DNA from: Takakia lepidozioides
Taxonomy: Eukaryota > Streptophyta > Takakiopsida > Takakiales > Takakiaceae
DNA length: 64,000 bases
Assembly (NCBI GenBank): GCA_030704615.1
Contig: CM060733.1
Coordinates: 15,564,001 to 15,628,000, forward strand
Direction: 5' to 3'
Shown: one piece after another, positions 23,064 through 35,418 of the stretch
How positions within the stretch are numbered: position 1 is the first letter of the stretch
How the letters are laid out: every line of letters starts with the position of its first letter
Notes under the pieces: generated by a model
Database searches by the model: none
The model's input: only the letters and a program-made list of their open reading frames with translations
What the model was told of the DNA's origin: nothing
Program-made: the position numbers and the translations under genes

Positions 23064-25933
23064 ATGTTGATTCCACTGGCATTCCTGGCGGTGATGGAGG
23101 GAGGTCTGACATTGCTTCTCATCAGCAGGATAGAACCGTTGACGATGCTGGGAAGAGCCGTTTTGGATCTGTTGAAGACCACCAAAGGGGCCGCGATATC
23201 CAAAACCCTAGCTGCGACCTTTGTGGTTCTGCTGGCTTCAGATGTTGCCAGTATCTGCAGAATTCAGAAGCGCATCAGGAATGCGGGCTCCTCACATGCT
23301 GATCAGTTCATCATCCGATCCCAGATGCTGGAAGCCACATTGATTGGTGCGTGTCTACCGAATTACATGAACTTTAAAGCATTTGTTGTATTGATGACCT
23401 AGACCATTAGTCTGCACATCAGGAGATCGGTTATGACATTGTGAAGCATGCTAGCACTGTTGGAGAATGTGGAAACCCTGATAGAGCTGAGGTTTGGAAG
23501 AAGAAATACAAGAGCTTTGAAAGTAATGTAGGGGCATTTTAAGGTTCATCGCAACTTTGTACGCATATCAGCCCGATGTACGGCTAAATTTTCTAGTATG
23601 ACTAAACCTTGGATAGTATTCTTCTTCTTCACATCAGTAATGGAAACTTTCCTTGTTCAACAATGAGCTCAATTTCACTAAAGCTCTTGAGTTCCAACAA
23701 TAGCTATGGAAAGCAAGTTGCGTTATTAACTGTGTCATGGGATACTTTTGCAGTTTTTTATTTGGTTATCAAATTAAGAATAGGAATTGGTTCCGGATAG
23801 GAGCAAAGAAGGAAATGGAGTTTGGAATGATGGAATGAGTCTGCAAGAGGAAATCACCACTGATTCACAAATGAGTAGCTTGCCAAATTTACACAGGCAT
23901 AAGCTTTGCTGTGGGTGTGCAGGATTTTGTCTTTTGCTTGGGCTGGTGGTGGGTAGTTTGCATACATACTTGAAAGAGTTGGAGGGGCTGAAGCGTAACG
24001 TTGATGCTCTTAAGAAGCAGTCTCGAGGTAACATCTCTCTCTTCTAAGATGGACTATTAGGGGTTACATGGAGGGGCTGAAGCGTAACGTTGATGCTCTT
24101 AAGAAGCAGTCTCGAGGTAACATCTCTCTCTTCTAAGATGGACTATTAGGGGTTACATGTCCATTTTTGCTTAGCTGGCTGGATTTCATGAATGAATTGT
24201 TGGTGTGGTGATAATTGTGGAAATGCTGAGCTTAGCAGCGATCCCATGGCAACACGTGCTGCCAGCTCTGTCTATCTCTCTCTTTCTGCTTAAGGAGTGC
24301 ATGTCAGCATGCTCCAAAACAGCCAATGTGGCTGTTTGGGGTGAGTTTGGCATCCCTTCCTTAAGCTCCCGACGAGATGAATTCAAGGTCAGGTGGTGGG
24401 GTCAGTTGCAACACATGTCCAACACCAGATACCCTAAGTTAATCGACTCTATATCTTGGAAACAGGACCGCCCTGTCAAACAGACTAAGTCCTGGCAGAA
24501 GAGAGTAAAAGATTCTCAAGGATCTGAATCTGGACCCGCGAGTCTTGACCTTGCTGGATAAATCTGACTCGTCCAAAGCCATGTCTGTTACCAGAAAATT
24601 GTCTGATGCAAATGAAGTTAGGCAGAAAACTTCCCTGAACCTGTTTCCAGTCTGTGACATGGGGGAGGATATCATGGATGACAGGGTCTACCCACTCTCC
24701 GCACCAGACTGAAATTTAAACTCGGGGCAGGAAGCCAACCTTCGAGCAGTAAACAGAAGCAGAGAGGAAAGGGAGAGTGTAATTGCCCGTTGTGTGGGCA
24801 ACCTGAAGACAATATTCATTTTCTGATTCACTGTCCGGGGTACTCTCACCAGAGAGAAGCTCTCCTCCAATCTATCAAGAGATTTGTGTCTGTACCTCTG
24901 TTTACCAACTTTGAAAGTCTCGAGGCTGAGCCAAAAGCCCAGGCCCTTCTGAGGCCTAGTGTTTGGGCAAATCACACCTAGCAGATTGATGCTTGTGTGA
25001 AGGGATTTCTAGAGGATATCTGGAAAACCCGAATCAATTCTATGTATAAAGGTAAGTCTTACTACCAATGTCAGCCCCTGACAGAGGTAGGTTCTGTCCC
25101 TTTGGTTTCCGCTCAAACTGGGCGCGGGGTCAATGGCCACAAGGCTATGGCAAACAACGTCTTATGAGTACATTCTCTCTTTCTGCTTTCTAATCTCCTG
25201 TAAATTCCAATCCTTAAGAACAATTATTGGATTCCTTGCAACTGGAGTGCCATGGCAACCTCCCACTTTGAGATCACTTGGTCTTATAGCCTTCTACTAT
25301 TGGTGGATGGTTAGTATAGGGTGGTACTCTCAGGCGATATGTCACAGCCAATGTTCATAGCGGCTGGTCTACAAGTACATCATCTCTTCGCTCACTGTCA
25401 CAGTAGATACCAGGTCATAAGCATATCAAATTTCTGAAGGACCTTGGTCAGTAAGCTTGCATTATCTATTTCATTGGTTGTTTATTTCCCAGGTGGTGCT
25501 TCATGACCTTGACGGGCATAAGTATCTCTTAGATCTGATTAGACTGCTCCATGAGCTCCTTCATGGAATGTTCATATTGACTGCAATAATTTTCTTACAA
25601 TTGTTTGCACGTGTAGGTGCCCAAGCTGAGTACCTGCGGCTCCAAAGTGAGCAAAGTCTAAAGGACACAACAGATGAGTCGGCAGCAGAAGTAAAAAGCT
25701 TGAAAGATGTAATATCAGATTTGAGACAAAAATTGGAGAACCTACAGCTGGACACTCAATCAAAGGAGAGAGAGGCCAAGGCTGCCAAAGCTAATGCCCA
25801 AGCGCTAGAGAAGCAAGCTGAAGGGTTTCTTAATGAATACAACCGATTGATGGATGACAACGAGAATCTTCGCAACCAGTTGTCAACGTTTGATCGGAAG
25901 TACGCCAACTCTACCATGAAGAAATACTCGTAG
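23064..25933 (+). CDS. BAP31-like ER membrane protein, three exons
   Basis: Integral ER membrane protein of the B-cell-receptor-associated 31 family, which helps membrane-protein export and quality control. Exons 23064-23346, 23923-24027 and 25617-25933 join with GT-AG junctions and matching phases into 234 codons, close to the usual plant length. Exon 1 encodes two hydrophobic segments around ISRIEPLTMLGRAVLD, as expected for the first two transmembrane helices. Exon 2 gives the third (GFCLLLGLVVGSLHTYL). Exon 3 is a charged coiled coil ending in LMDDNENLRNQL. The C-terminus is KKYS, with lysines at -3 and -4, a KKXX-type ER retrieval signal. The ATG at 23064 fits the family's short N-terminus. 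Intron 2 (about 1.6 kb) holds an 89-bp duplication of the exon 2 end and a LINE fragment. Confidence 0.93.
23981..24158 (+). repeat. 89-bp tandem duplication spanning an exon end and splice donor
   Basis: Positions 23981-24069 are repeated at 24070-24158 almost perfectly. The unit covers the last ~47 nt of BAP31 exon 2, the donor GAG|GTAACATC and about 40 nt of intron. The second copy therefore offers an identical cryptic donor 89 nt downstream. Confidence 0.92.
24297..25190 (+). mobile_element. LINE fragment in BAP31 intron 2
   Basis: Same strand as the host gene. It carries the RT C-terminal linker (GEFGIPSLSSRRDEFKVRWW), a finger CGQPEDNIHFLIHCPGY, the QIDACVKGFLEDIWKTRI segment and the conserved 3' module ending TCTTATGAGTACATTCTCTC. 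It is 5'-truncated and broken by stops and frame changes. It is the best-preserved copy of the 3' half apart from the one at 33690. Confidence 0.78.
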
Positions 25934-26954
25934 CCATCTCTTGTGTTCTGCAAGGCATTGTCCACTCTTGCATCCCAGTTTTGTCCTCAGCCAGTTCTGG
26001 CCATGGGGTCAATGGTCACATAGCAACATCAAGCAGATTCAAACAAATACTTCTTGTTGTTGTCTCCCTTCCCTAATGAGTTCCTAGACCTTACAACCGG
26101 GAGCTCTACTGAAGTGGAACCAAAGATAGTGGCAAATGACAAGTATGGTGCCCTGGCTACAGAATATGAGGATGAAATGAATGCCAAGTGTAGTAGTTGC
26201 AAAGGGCTGATGTTGAAGCTTGTATTAACACCCATGGCTGGTCGTGTTGGTTGGTGATTGTCTACATGCAACACCTGTTGTGGTGATTTCCCTGGTCTCA
26301 GGAGGAATTTTTTCTGGTAGTTGTGAGTACTAGCCAACACAGGTTGGAGAGTAGCTTTGTACGGTATGTCACTGCATTTTGTGCTCTTTGAGCTTACTGT
26401 AAAGTTGAGGCACAAATACTAGCAGATAGATGCACATGAATCTTTCTCACAGTTCAGTCATACACGAGAGGCAAAGAAGAGTTCTACACCCACGAATAAG
26501 CAAGGGGAAGAGGCTTGTTATGTAGGCTGCCATGCCCAGAAACCATGCCCACTTGCTCATTCAAGTGGATCTGACTAAGCAGCTACCCCTCCTCTTGCCG
26601 TGGACTTACTAACGATGGTCGGTGTTGAGGCGCAGCCCAAAGCATTCTCGTGTGTAGAGTCAAAGAGGCGAGCAGCCAGATCGCTCATCTACAAAGTCAG
26701 ACGTAGTGTCGGGTCCCACGCAGAGCAGAGCAGAGGCCCAGAGGGAATAATACTACATTAACTCGAGGATGGCAGGGGTGTGCTCTGTGCTCCTTGTTTG
26801 ATCATGAGCCCTAGTTTCGAAAGTTGGGATCATGGTCTACCTCAGTGGCTTTTAAGTTTTGGGGGCCACAGGACGACTTGGGGGGCTTCCTGGGGAGTGG
26901 ACCAGTGTTGGGCGGGTATATATGTTGACATATATACCCGGCCCGGCCGGGTAA
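25934..26954. other. BAP31 3' flank and intergenic DNA
   Basis: Includes the probable 3' UTR of the BAP31-like gene. The open frame at 26054-26257 has no motif I recognise. GC-rich CCCGGCCCGGCCGGGTA sequence near 26938 leads into the next repeat. Confidence 0.45.
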
Positions 26955-27194
26955 TAATCAGGGTATCATACTATTGAGACCCGCCACCCAAATTTTTGGT
27001 GGACCCGGCTTGAGTTAGAACCGGCTAGGTCCATCTCGCCACTTACCCGGCCCAAGCTAGGGGCCAACTTGGCTTAATCAGGGTATCATACTATTGAGAC
27101 CAGCCACCCAAATTTTTGGTGGACCCGGCTTGAGTTAGAACCGGCTAGGTCCGTCTCCCCACTTACCCGGCCCAAGCTAGGGGCCAACTTGGCT
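26955..27194. repeat. Two-copy 120-bp tandem duplication
   Basis: Starts TAATCAGGGTATCATACTAT at 26955 and again at 27075. The copies differ at only a few positions (for example CCATCTCGCC against CCGTCTCCCC). Non-coding. Confidence 0.9.
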
Positions 27195-27212
27195 TATTAC
27201 ACGGAACTGGAC

Positions 27213-27470
27213 CAGCCATTCTTTTAGTGGCGAATAATCGCCAGATTTCGACCTAAAAAAAAAATCGAATATTTTGTCGCAAATCCACTGTTTTCTCATG
27301 GATGAAATCGTCAAATTTCTCCAAATAAAAAATAAATTGTGGATGAATTCACCAAAAATAGATGATATATATGGATGATGGCACATAGGTGGATGAACAG
27401 AATAAATGGCTATTTCTTGCAAAACTCTGTAGCCACTCGTACTATTTTCCAAATTTCTTAAAAAAAACAC
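27213..27470 (+). mobile_element. hAT-like MITE, copy 2
   Basis: Related along its whole length to the element at 5518. The left end is degenerate (CAGCCATTCTTTTAGTGGCG) and the right end is TTAAAAAAAACACTG. Flanks AACTGGAC and AACCGGAC form an 8-bp target duplication with one mismatch. Confidence 0.72.
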
Positions 27471-28730
27471 TGAACCGGACTTTAACCTTGAAAATCAGTC
27501 GAGTAATAACTTTTGAACAATACCTTGAGATTTTATTAGAACCTGGCTGCATTCATGGGTAGTAATTATGTAGCCACATGGGTTCGCATTTAAGAGAACG
27601 GTTAGTCAAAGGCTTTTGGAAGAAAAACCCACATATCCAGTTGCAGGACTCCTATTTCTTTTGTTTTTTGTTTTTTTTCCTTTTCTGAACCAATTCTGGT
27701 CCTCTTAATTGTGATTCTTCATATTTCATTTTGTTTCCTTTTATTTATTTATTTTCTTTCTGGTCCTCTTAAAATCTTAATGTATCATAACTGAAAATCA
27801 GGTTATATTGATAACCGTTGTATTGGGATCCGGTGGTGTTCCACTTGGATAACTTGAGAACTTTTTTTTGGGAGACACTTCTATTGATAACCTCTATCCG
27901 CCACAATTTCCAAACCCCTACTTTATATATAACCACCTCCATACCAATTTAATCAAAGATGCCTTACCCGACCCTTCAATATGCCCAAATTGTCATACCC
28001 GACACTGGAGTGGACCCTTGGAGTTGAAGTGCATAATATAGATGGGGCATATTACAATGTACAAAAGTCCACAGGCTGAGCTCACCCTATGCAGTGACGT
28101 ATCGCCTCAAAGCGAATTTACGCGGTGAGGTTGACAGGCTTTTATTTAGCACAGAAATGCCGCTGTCTCTCTCCTCATCTGTTGCCCGATTCGAAAGCTG
28201 CTGGATGTACATGGCCTGTTCTTCCATATTCCGAGATTGCAATATCTCGGTCATATGTGGAGAGAGTTGGATTGTTATTCACAAATCCTGATTGTGGAAC
28301 CTGCCTCAGATGTCACCCGACCCTAGTTTGAAGGGGCAAATGTCAACAGGCTTGACCTTCTAAAAGTCGCGGTTGAGGATCCGCTGGAAACAACGAAACA
28401 ACCCACTATGTAGCTTCAACTAAGTTGACATCTAGGTGACCGCCTCAAAGCTTATCTACAGTGAGGCTGGCAATCGTATATATGCAGCACACTCCTGGGG
28501 TTGCCATTGTGCCAAGCTAGTAATAAGACGTGGAGCCTGTACACGTTAGTAGTAAATTCTCAGTAATTTCGCTGCTCAGCCGCCTCTAGGCTGACTCCCT
28601 CTCTCTACTCTCCAGTTTCTGTCTATAGATACTTATTACTCGAGAAATCCTGCAGAAAGGCAGCCCTCAGTTCAGATTCACAGTGCGGTGTAGACGCTTT
28701 GTTTTGCCAAGAGATTCTGAGCAGGGTATC
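27471..28730. other. Intergenic and chitinase 5' flank
   Basis: AT-rich sequence with T-rich tracts (27655-27760) and no recognisable gene. The last few hundred bases must contain the chitinase promoter. A TATA-like CTATAGATA lies near 28622, about 105 bp before the ATG, but it is not proven. Confidence 0.4.
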
Positions 28731-30073
28731 ATGGCCACCAGCAAAATTTCATTCGACAGGTGGGTTCTGCTTCTCAGTCAGCTGATGCTCTTAGGAGTTA
28801 TGCCATGGAGCATGAGAGCAGACTCAGTAAAGGGAGGCTACTGGGAGGCTGGAGTGTCTGCATCGACGAGTCAATTCAATGCAAACTTCAACACGCACAT
28901 ACTCTATGCTTTTGCAGTGATGGATAGCACCTCCTTCAACGTGGGGGCCCCGACTGATGACAACGGGCAAATCAGTAGTTTCACCTCGATAGCCTCCGCC
29001 AGCAATCCTGCCGTTAAAACACTTCTCTCGATTGGGGGCGGAAACTCAAACTCTACGGCGTTTGGTAATATGGTGAGCACGGCAGCCAACCGCAAGGTCT
29101 TCATAAATAGCAGCATTTCTCTAGCCCGTCAGTATGGATTCAACGGCCTCGACCTTGACTGGGAGTACCCAAATTCAGACACAGACACAGCCAATCTGGC
29201 AACTTTCCTAGAGGAATGGAGGGCTGCGGTTGTGTCCGAGTCCCAGAGTTCTGGGAAATCAGAACTCCTTCTTACAGCAGCTGTATACTACCTTCCAACT
29301 TTGATCTACACTGGGCCCGGCACCCAAAAATATCCCATCAGCGCCATCAACAGCTATCTTGATTGGGTAAACATGATGGCGTATGACTATCACGGAGGAT
29401 GGGAAAGCAGTCAAACTGGAGAGCACACTGCCCTCTACGATCCTAATTCGAACCTCAACACCGACTATGGAGTTACAGAATGGCTCAATGCGGGGGTCAA
29501 TGCATCCCGGTTAGTGATGGGTCTTGCGTTCTACGGTCATTCCTGGACACTTTCCAACAGTTCTCAGACAGGTGTTGGGGCTCCAACCAGTGCGGCGGGT
29601 AGTGTCTACATTTACTCGGACATAGTCACCTTCAATCAGGACGCAACTGTTGTGGAGGACAGCACAACTGTATCCGAATACAGTTACAATTCAAGCCTCA
29701 CTTGGATTGGATATGACAACCCCAACACTATAGGGAGCAAAGTACAATATGCTTATGGAAAAAGCCTTCTGGGCTACTTCGCCTGGGCTCTCCATCAAGA
29801 TGACAGCAACTGGTCAATGGCCAAAGCAGGTAAATCAGGCTTAATGAATTATTGTCCTCATATTTCCAGTAGTAGGAACCTCCAACTCTCCTGATCTACC
29901 TATGCTTTGCACAGCATCTTCTAGTCATTGCTGCCCACATACTGGACTTGACGTAAGCACCTAGATTAATCTCGAAAGCGCTCCAAATTTTGCGATCACT
30001 GACACTTTCGCCTCATGAATTCTAACTAAAGTTGTTTGTGCGATTGTGTGTGGTTGCAGCGTATGACGTTTAG
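28731..30073 (+). CDS. Secreted GH18 class V chitinase
   Basis: Hydrolyses chitin or related N-acetylglucosamine polymers, probably in the apoplast or vacuole as a defence enzyme. Exon 1 (28731-29829) ends at a GT donor. A 14-nt exon 2 (30060-30073) after TGGTTGCAG adds only AYDV and the stop, giving 370 residues, normal for the class. Residues 1-30 form a signal peptide with hydrophobic core [14 protein letters not shown]. The mature start VKGGYW is the first barrel strand, and LLSIGGG (about 98-104) is the SxGG motif. [12 protein letters not shown] (136-147) holds the DxDxE catalytic core with acid Glu145; the first Asp of the longer DxxDxDxE form is Asn here. [10 protein letters not shown] and [11 protein letters not shown] complete the barrel signature. 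The ATG at 28731 is preferred over the in-frame one at 28683 because it starts the signal peptide directly. Several N-x-S/T sites are present. Confidence 0.95.
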
Positions 30074-31595
30074 GCCGATAGATCTATTTCGCACCCTTTG
30101 TGGCAAACTGGCAATTCGTTCGTGCCTCATGTCCAGGACATCGAGAACATGAGATAGTACACGACATCATTTTGACGCATTCAGTGTAGTACGTTCAGTA
30201 AGTCGGCTTCTTAGATTTGGAAGCAAACAAGCATGAGGGTTAAATCGAAATTGAGGAGAACTTCCTAGTATCGATTGCGAGATCACTAAACCTGAAAAAG
30301 TAGGCAGCAAAGGATCAAGATCATAACAGAACTCGGAAAAAATCTTCTCTTGACTGGGAATGTTCCATGCTTCTTCTTCAAGATGTATGAGGCATCTCAG
30401 ATCATTGGACCACGTAAGAGTTTTTGAATCTGAACTACATGACTTCAGTTGTTGGAAGGATTCCACAGGACATTCCATCTCCTACCTATCTGGCAACGAA
30501 TTCCCAAAACTGAAAGTGTTGTCTGCTTCCATAGGAGTCGTCGTTACTTATTTTACAGATCAACGGGCCAGAGCTATTTAGATCTAGGGTTGATAGCAGG
30601 CTAACCTAAAAATACCTGCTAAGGAGGGATGCTACATGGAAGATCCCCTGTGGGCGGGTCAGTACTGTTGCCTCTGTATAGAATGTACCCTAAAAATCAA
30701 AAAGGTAAAGCAGGACGGTGTTCACTAACAGGGAAGACTCTTGATTAGTGCCATACTACAAATTTTTAGGCCGTTTGACTCTAATGCTTAGTTCAAGCAA
30801 GTGCATTTATATGTATATCTCTAACACAAGACTAAGGCCAGGAAGGCATGGAAGGTAAGGTAGGCATGGATTGTTTGTTAACAACTGTTCGAAGGAGCAG
30901 CAATGCCAGGAGAATCCAATTGCTCCCTGCCTTTGATAATTCTTGGGGAAAGGGCGATTCATCTGTTGGAGAACGTCAGACTGATGCTTCGGCATCGTCG
31001 TAGTTTTAGGAAGGGCAAATCCAAGGCCCAGCTTTCTTTTGACCCCCCTAAACGCAACAGAGGCAGTATGTAGGACTTGCTGATTTGCTTCTTAGTGCTT
31101 CCTTGTCATCTTTGCAAGACAGATGATAGCTGGTTTTGTGTTCCAGCAGATCCTATCCTTCTGCTTCTCTGGTTCTCTGCTGCTTACTGTGCTCGGTGCA
31201 GTGTCTCGGTTCTCGTCCTTATGGCTTTGTAAGGTTATTTTTTTCCTTACCTTCAATAAAGTTTAAAAAGGGCTACAATTCCAAAACATAAAATAAAATA
31301 AAAAGACTAAATATCGAGAGAGTACTAATAGACACATGGATTATTGGCGTCTTCCAGCTTGGAATGCCATCACAATAAGGTGAAGCTTTGATATGTAGTT
31401 AGCCATACTTATACCATAGATTACTTCAATTCGGAAAGAAAGGCGTCCAAACTCATTTTGTAAGAGAATATCCCAACCTTGAATTCGTTGTATCCCAAAC
31501 TAAGAATTTGCTTTCCGAACAAGCTTCAAGCATGGATATAGGGTTTTAGGGGCATGAAGTTTATAAGAAATAAAAGTAAGAACCACACAAACATA
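30074..31595. other. Intergenic, no gene recognised
   Basis: Chitinase 3' flank followed by unrecognised DNA. AATAAAG near 31255 resembles a plant polyadenylation signal but no gene is linked to it. Confidence 0.45.
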
Positions 31596-31912
31596 TATCC
31601 CAACATATGTCTAATATCAGATATCTAAAGTTAATCGACTATATATCTTGGAAGGAGGATCTCCCTCAAACAGGCTAAATCCTGGCGGAAGAGAGTAGAA
31701 GAGATTCTCAAGGATCTGATCTAAGCCCGTAAGTCTTGACCCTGCTGGATAAACCTGACTTAGAGGCTGTAGTGTCCAAAGCCATGTCTGTGGCCAGAAA
31801 ATTGTCTGATGAAGTTAGGCAGAAAACTTCCCTGAACTTGTTTCCAGTCTGTGGACATGGGAGAGGATATCATGGATGACCTCAAGGGTTTAGCCACCCT
31901 CGGCACTGGAGA
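31596..31912 (+). mobile_element. LINE fragment, truncated at both ends
   Basis: Starts at ACATATGTCTAATATCAGAT and runs through the ATATCTTGGAAG and GGATATCATGGATGACCTCA blocks shared with the 14.1-kb copy. It stops at GGCACTGGAGA, where sequence shared with 15383-15436 begins. Confidence 0.65.
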
Positions 31913-32629
31913 GTCAATTTACTGGCACTGATTTCATTCATAGCACACTGAGGAGGCTCCACATCTACGATGAGCATGTACCGAATCAAGAATAGTTTTC
32001 TGCACTGGCCACTTCTAAGGTCACTGTTCCAGAGACTGTAGAACCAAGAGACTAGCAGAATATTGGACAACCTGGCAGTTTAAAAAGAGAGACAATTTAC
32101 CAAGTAGTAGGAGTACAGCTATGTGAATGCTGCTGTGAGAAATGCTTTGGGCAATCTCTCCTTGAGGAGCTGGAATTGGCCGAACCAATCCTCTCAAGCA
32201 ATTGCTGGCTTCAAGAGTTTACCATGCCCAAATTGAACACCCTCAATCAGCTCAATTGCAATGAAGACAACCCTGCGGTTGGCTGAAGTTTGGTCTCTCC
32301 ATACATCTCCTCTGCAAATGTAATCCTCTGTTTGACATGATAGGAAAGAACAATAAAAAGGTGTTATCGAATAACAACTGCTGCAAAACCTATAGAAGGA
32401 GCTTTCAGGTTCTCGAAATCTTTCTTTTGAGTCTGGACGGTTTTGGTTGAGACTTCGCAAAGAGAGCTACAGAAAGAAAAAGGTTTCAGATTATCAGATG
32501 GACTTGGGAGACTAGAAACATTCTTGGAGGTCTGACATTGGGGCAGTTTAAAGGTAAGCAAGCAGTCAACTCCAATAGATTGTATAAGAGGGTTCTGTCC
32601 TACAAGTAGAAAAACCCAAATCATTTGAC

Positions 32630-32922
32630 CATAAAACCTTGTCTCCATGGTAAAAGATGCGCAGCAATCACATTTGCCATCGGGTACTGCAACCCTGTCA
32701 GCATGCATCTAATCTTCTTCCCATGTTGGTGATGAGTGACCGTAGTTCCATACAACTTCACAAGATTTGGTCTGAACCCCAGGTCTCTTAAACTAGTTGG
32801 TGTGTCGCCCTTTGAAGGAGTGTACAGTAGCTAAAATTATCCGTGGACAATGACATCCCTTGCCTGATGGAATTTTGGCCTTCAATGAGCAAGTAAACAT
32901 TCTCCATGACATTGTGTAGAGC
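32630..32922 (-). pseudogene. HNH-like exon remnant, copy B, frameshifted
   Basis: Duplicate of the exon at 16947-17237. One base is missing in the TTTGAAGGAG run near 32816 (copy A has TTTGAAAGGAG), so the frame breaks after SYCTLL before the RCMLTG...AAHLLP motif. Like copy A, the rest of the domain is not found. Confidence 0.35.
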
Positions 32923-33689
32923 TACAACAAACAAAAAAGGTGAAGAAATCAAGAATGAGACACTGTCAAAGCATACAAGGAAAAACAAGATCACCACAAA
33001 TACAAGCTGGGAATCGACTCACAGTGCTACGGACTTTCATACTGCAAGCCAGGCAGGCAAGATCTGCAAAGGAGCCGTGAAAGTGACTTCAAACAAAAAC
33101 AGAACGAAGCAAGAACATGCCAAACAAGATGTCAAAGATAGTACGGATGACTGTCTGTCAGAGCCTTCTAGGTGGGGAGAAGGTCAAGGAGAAAACTGAA
33201 TCCAGATATTCTAAGAAGCTGCAGAGAAGGGCCAGCCAGTCAGCTGCATGCACAGAAAAGACCAAGTTCAGCAACCAAGAGCATCGTCTCGATAAGGCCA
33301 TGACAGACATGACGAGGAAATTGGACGTAATTACCAGAAGGAGAATCATACACAGCTGGGTCAGAATCTGGATAGATGCCCACCCTCTGCGCTGACAGCA
33401 GACTGATAAAGGATGGGCTGAAGAATGCTGAGACCCACATGAGGGAAGCAGGCCAATAGACCTAGAATTGTGCACAACTGCTTCTGGTTTTCCAGTTGGG
33501 ACAATGTACATGAATGAAACCCTAGCAGGTCAGAGGTGGACACAATGAATCATGCAAGAGGAATAAAGCGGCAGAACAAGCATAAGCAAAAAGCAAGGTA
33601 ATGGCAGGTGCAGGCACTATGATACGGAATTGGTCTCTGAAGGCTTTTAGGCCCTTTTTGGCCCCGTTTATAAACACTGATAATCTGTT

Positions 33690-34735
33690 GCAAGATTTAT
33701 GCTCATTCATTATTTTCCCTCGGACTCTATCCCAATCAGCAAAGCTTTGGGTCTCACTAAATTTTTCCACTGCAGAGGGATTAACACTCAAGTTAAAAGG
33801 ACCGTGCTTGGTACTGTTATAAGGCCGGCCTTGGAGTACGCATCTGCTGCGTGGGTCGACAACTCCAACCATGCTAGAGCCCTAGAATCCATTCAGGCTG
33901 CAGTCCTCAAAGAAAGCATGTCGGCTTGTTCTAGATCAGCTAATCTGGCTGCTCGGGGTGAAGTTGGCATACCTCCCTTAAGCTCTCTACGTGATGAATT
34001 CAAGGTCAGGTTGTGGGGTCAGTTGAATCGCATGCCAACTACCAGATACCCTAAGATAATCGATCTACTTCTTGGAAGCAAGACTGTCCTGTTAACCAGG
34101 CCCAGTCTTGGCGGGAAAAGGTAGATGAGATTTTCAAGTATCTGAATATCAGTCCTGATGAAGTGACCCTACTGGATGAAGCTGACCTGGAGGGGGTTGT
34201 GTCCAAAGCCATGTCTGATGCCCAAAGACTGTCCGATCAAAAGGAACTTAGGCATAAAACTTCCCTGAACTTGTTTCCAGCCTGTGACATGGGCAAGGAC
34301 CTTAAGGATGATCTCAAGGGCCTACCTACCTTTGGCACTAGACTTGAAGTTTAAAGTCGGCAGGAAGCCTAAGATTCTGATACATTGTCCGGGATATCCT
34401 CACCAGAGACTGACCCTCTCCAGGACAATCAAGAACATTGTCTCGGCACCTCAATTCACCAACTTTCAAAATCTTGAGGCTGTAAAGCCCTGGCACCGTA
34501 GGGGTGTCACTTCTGGGCTGCTCACACACAGCAGGTTGATGCTTGTGTGAAGGGCTCCTAGAGGATATCTGGAAAGCCCGAACTATTGTTTGTATCAAGG
34601 TAAGTCATACAACTGGAGTGAGCCCCTCATAAAGGTAGTTTCTGGTCCCTTTTGTTCCTCCAAAACTGGGCGCGGGTCTATGGCCACAAGGCTACGGCAA
34701 ACAAAGTCTTATGAGTACATTCTATCCCCCTCAGC
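33690..34735 (+). mobile_element. Longest LINE remnant (CR1/Jockey-like RT C-terminus)
   Basis: 33699-34124 encodes the end of a LINE reverse transcriptase. It reads RPALEYASAAWVDNSNHA then LESIQAAVLK, the pattern of the thumb/C-terminal region in CR1- and Jockey-like elements (RPVLEYAxxVW...LExVQ). It continues through GEVGIPPLSSLRDEFKVRLW and RYPKIIDLL. The finger region is partly deleted. The QVDACV-like block and the 3' module follow, ending TCTTATGAGTACATTCTATC. No upstream RT core or endonuclease is visible. Confidence 0.78.
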
Positions 34736-35062
34736 TCTTGGGTCACCACAGACCGCATGCCTGCAATGGAGCAGGTAACTTGGACACTATGAGTTGTAGT
34801 AAAAACATACAGCAGCAAAAAGCAGCCGACATGCAACTGCAACAAATATGCATCAACCTTCATCATACGTGGGTCACCTGTGTGGAGGCCTTCTGGAATC
34901 ACGTAGTTTGCGTTGCTTTGTGGATCTTCCGATTAAACACTTTTACACTTGCAGGATGCAGCCGAAAATCCTGGTAACAGCAGCTGGAGTGATGTCCTTC
35001 CGTCATCACATAATTCCCCTCCATTTCTCTGGAGCTTGACAACAGCAGGGCTCTCCTTATGC

Positions 35063-35418
35063 ATTCTTGCCACATACTTGGAAATTTGGAAAACAATGAA
35101 TAGGATATGGCTTGATCAAGCCTGCAGACAGGCCTGCAATGCTAAGGTAAGGTGCAATCCAGAACCCCAAGCTTCTTGAGCTCATAACAACATTCTTGTT
35201 CTTGCAAAGCATAGGGGCTTTTCAACGGACCCAGATGCACATACCCTTTGCAAGGACAAGAAAGTTGTTATACAGCTAAATAAGCATGGGGCTTCCCCAT
35301 TCGATTTCTCTTTGCAAGCGAAGCACGTCAACCCCGTCAAGCCCACCGTTTCAATAACCCTTCGTACTTATTCGAACCAGGAAGGAATGGATCGCATAAG
35401 GTCCTCGGGAAATGAAAT
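35063..35418. other. Intergenic; copy of 22605-22684 at left
   Basis: 35066-35179 matches 22605-22684 (shared CCACATACTTGGAAATTTGG and AACCCCAAGCTTCTTGAG) with small insertions. The rest is unrecognised. Confidence 0.5.

Larger units (their letters stand above)
31972..35062. repeat. Segmental duplication, copy B
   Basis: Collinear with 16262-18902. It keeps the full LINE RT C-terminal region missing from copy A and lacks a few short blocks present there (for example CTCCTTGGTGA near 16806). After 35062 it joins sequence also found at 22605-22684. Confidence 0.85.
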
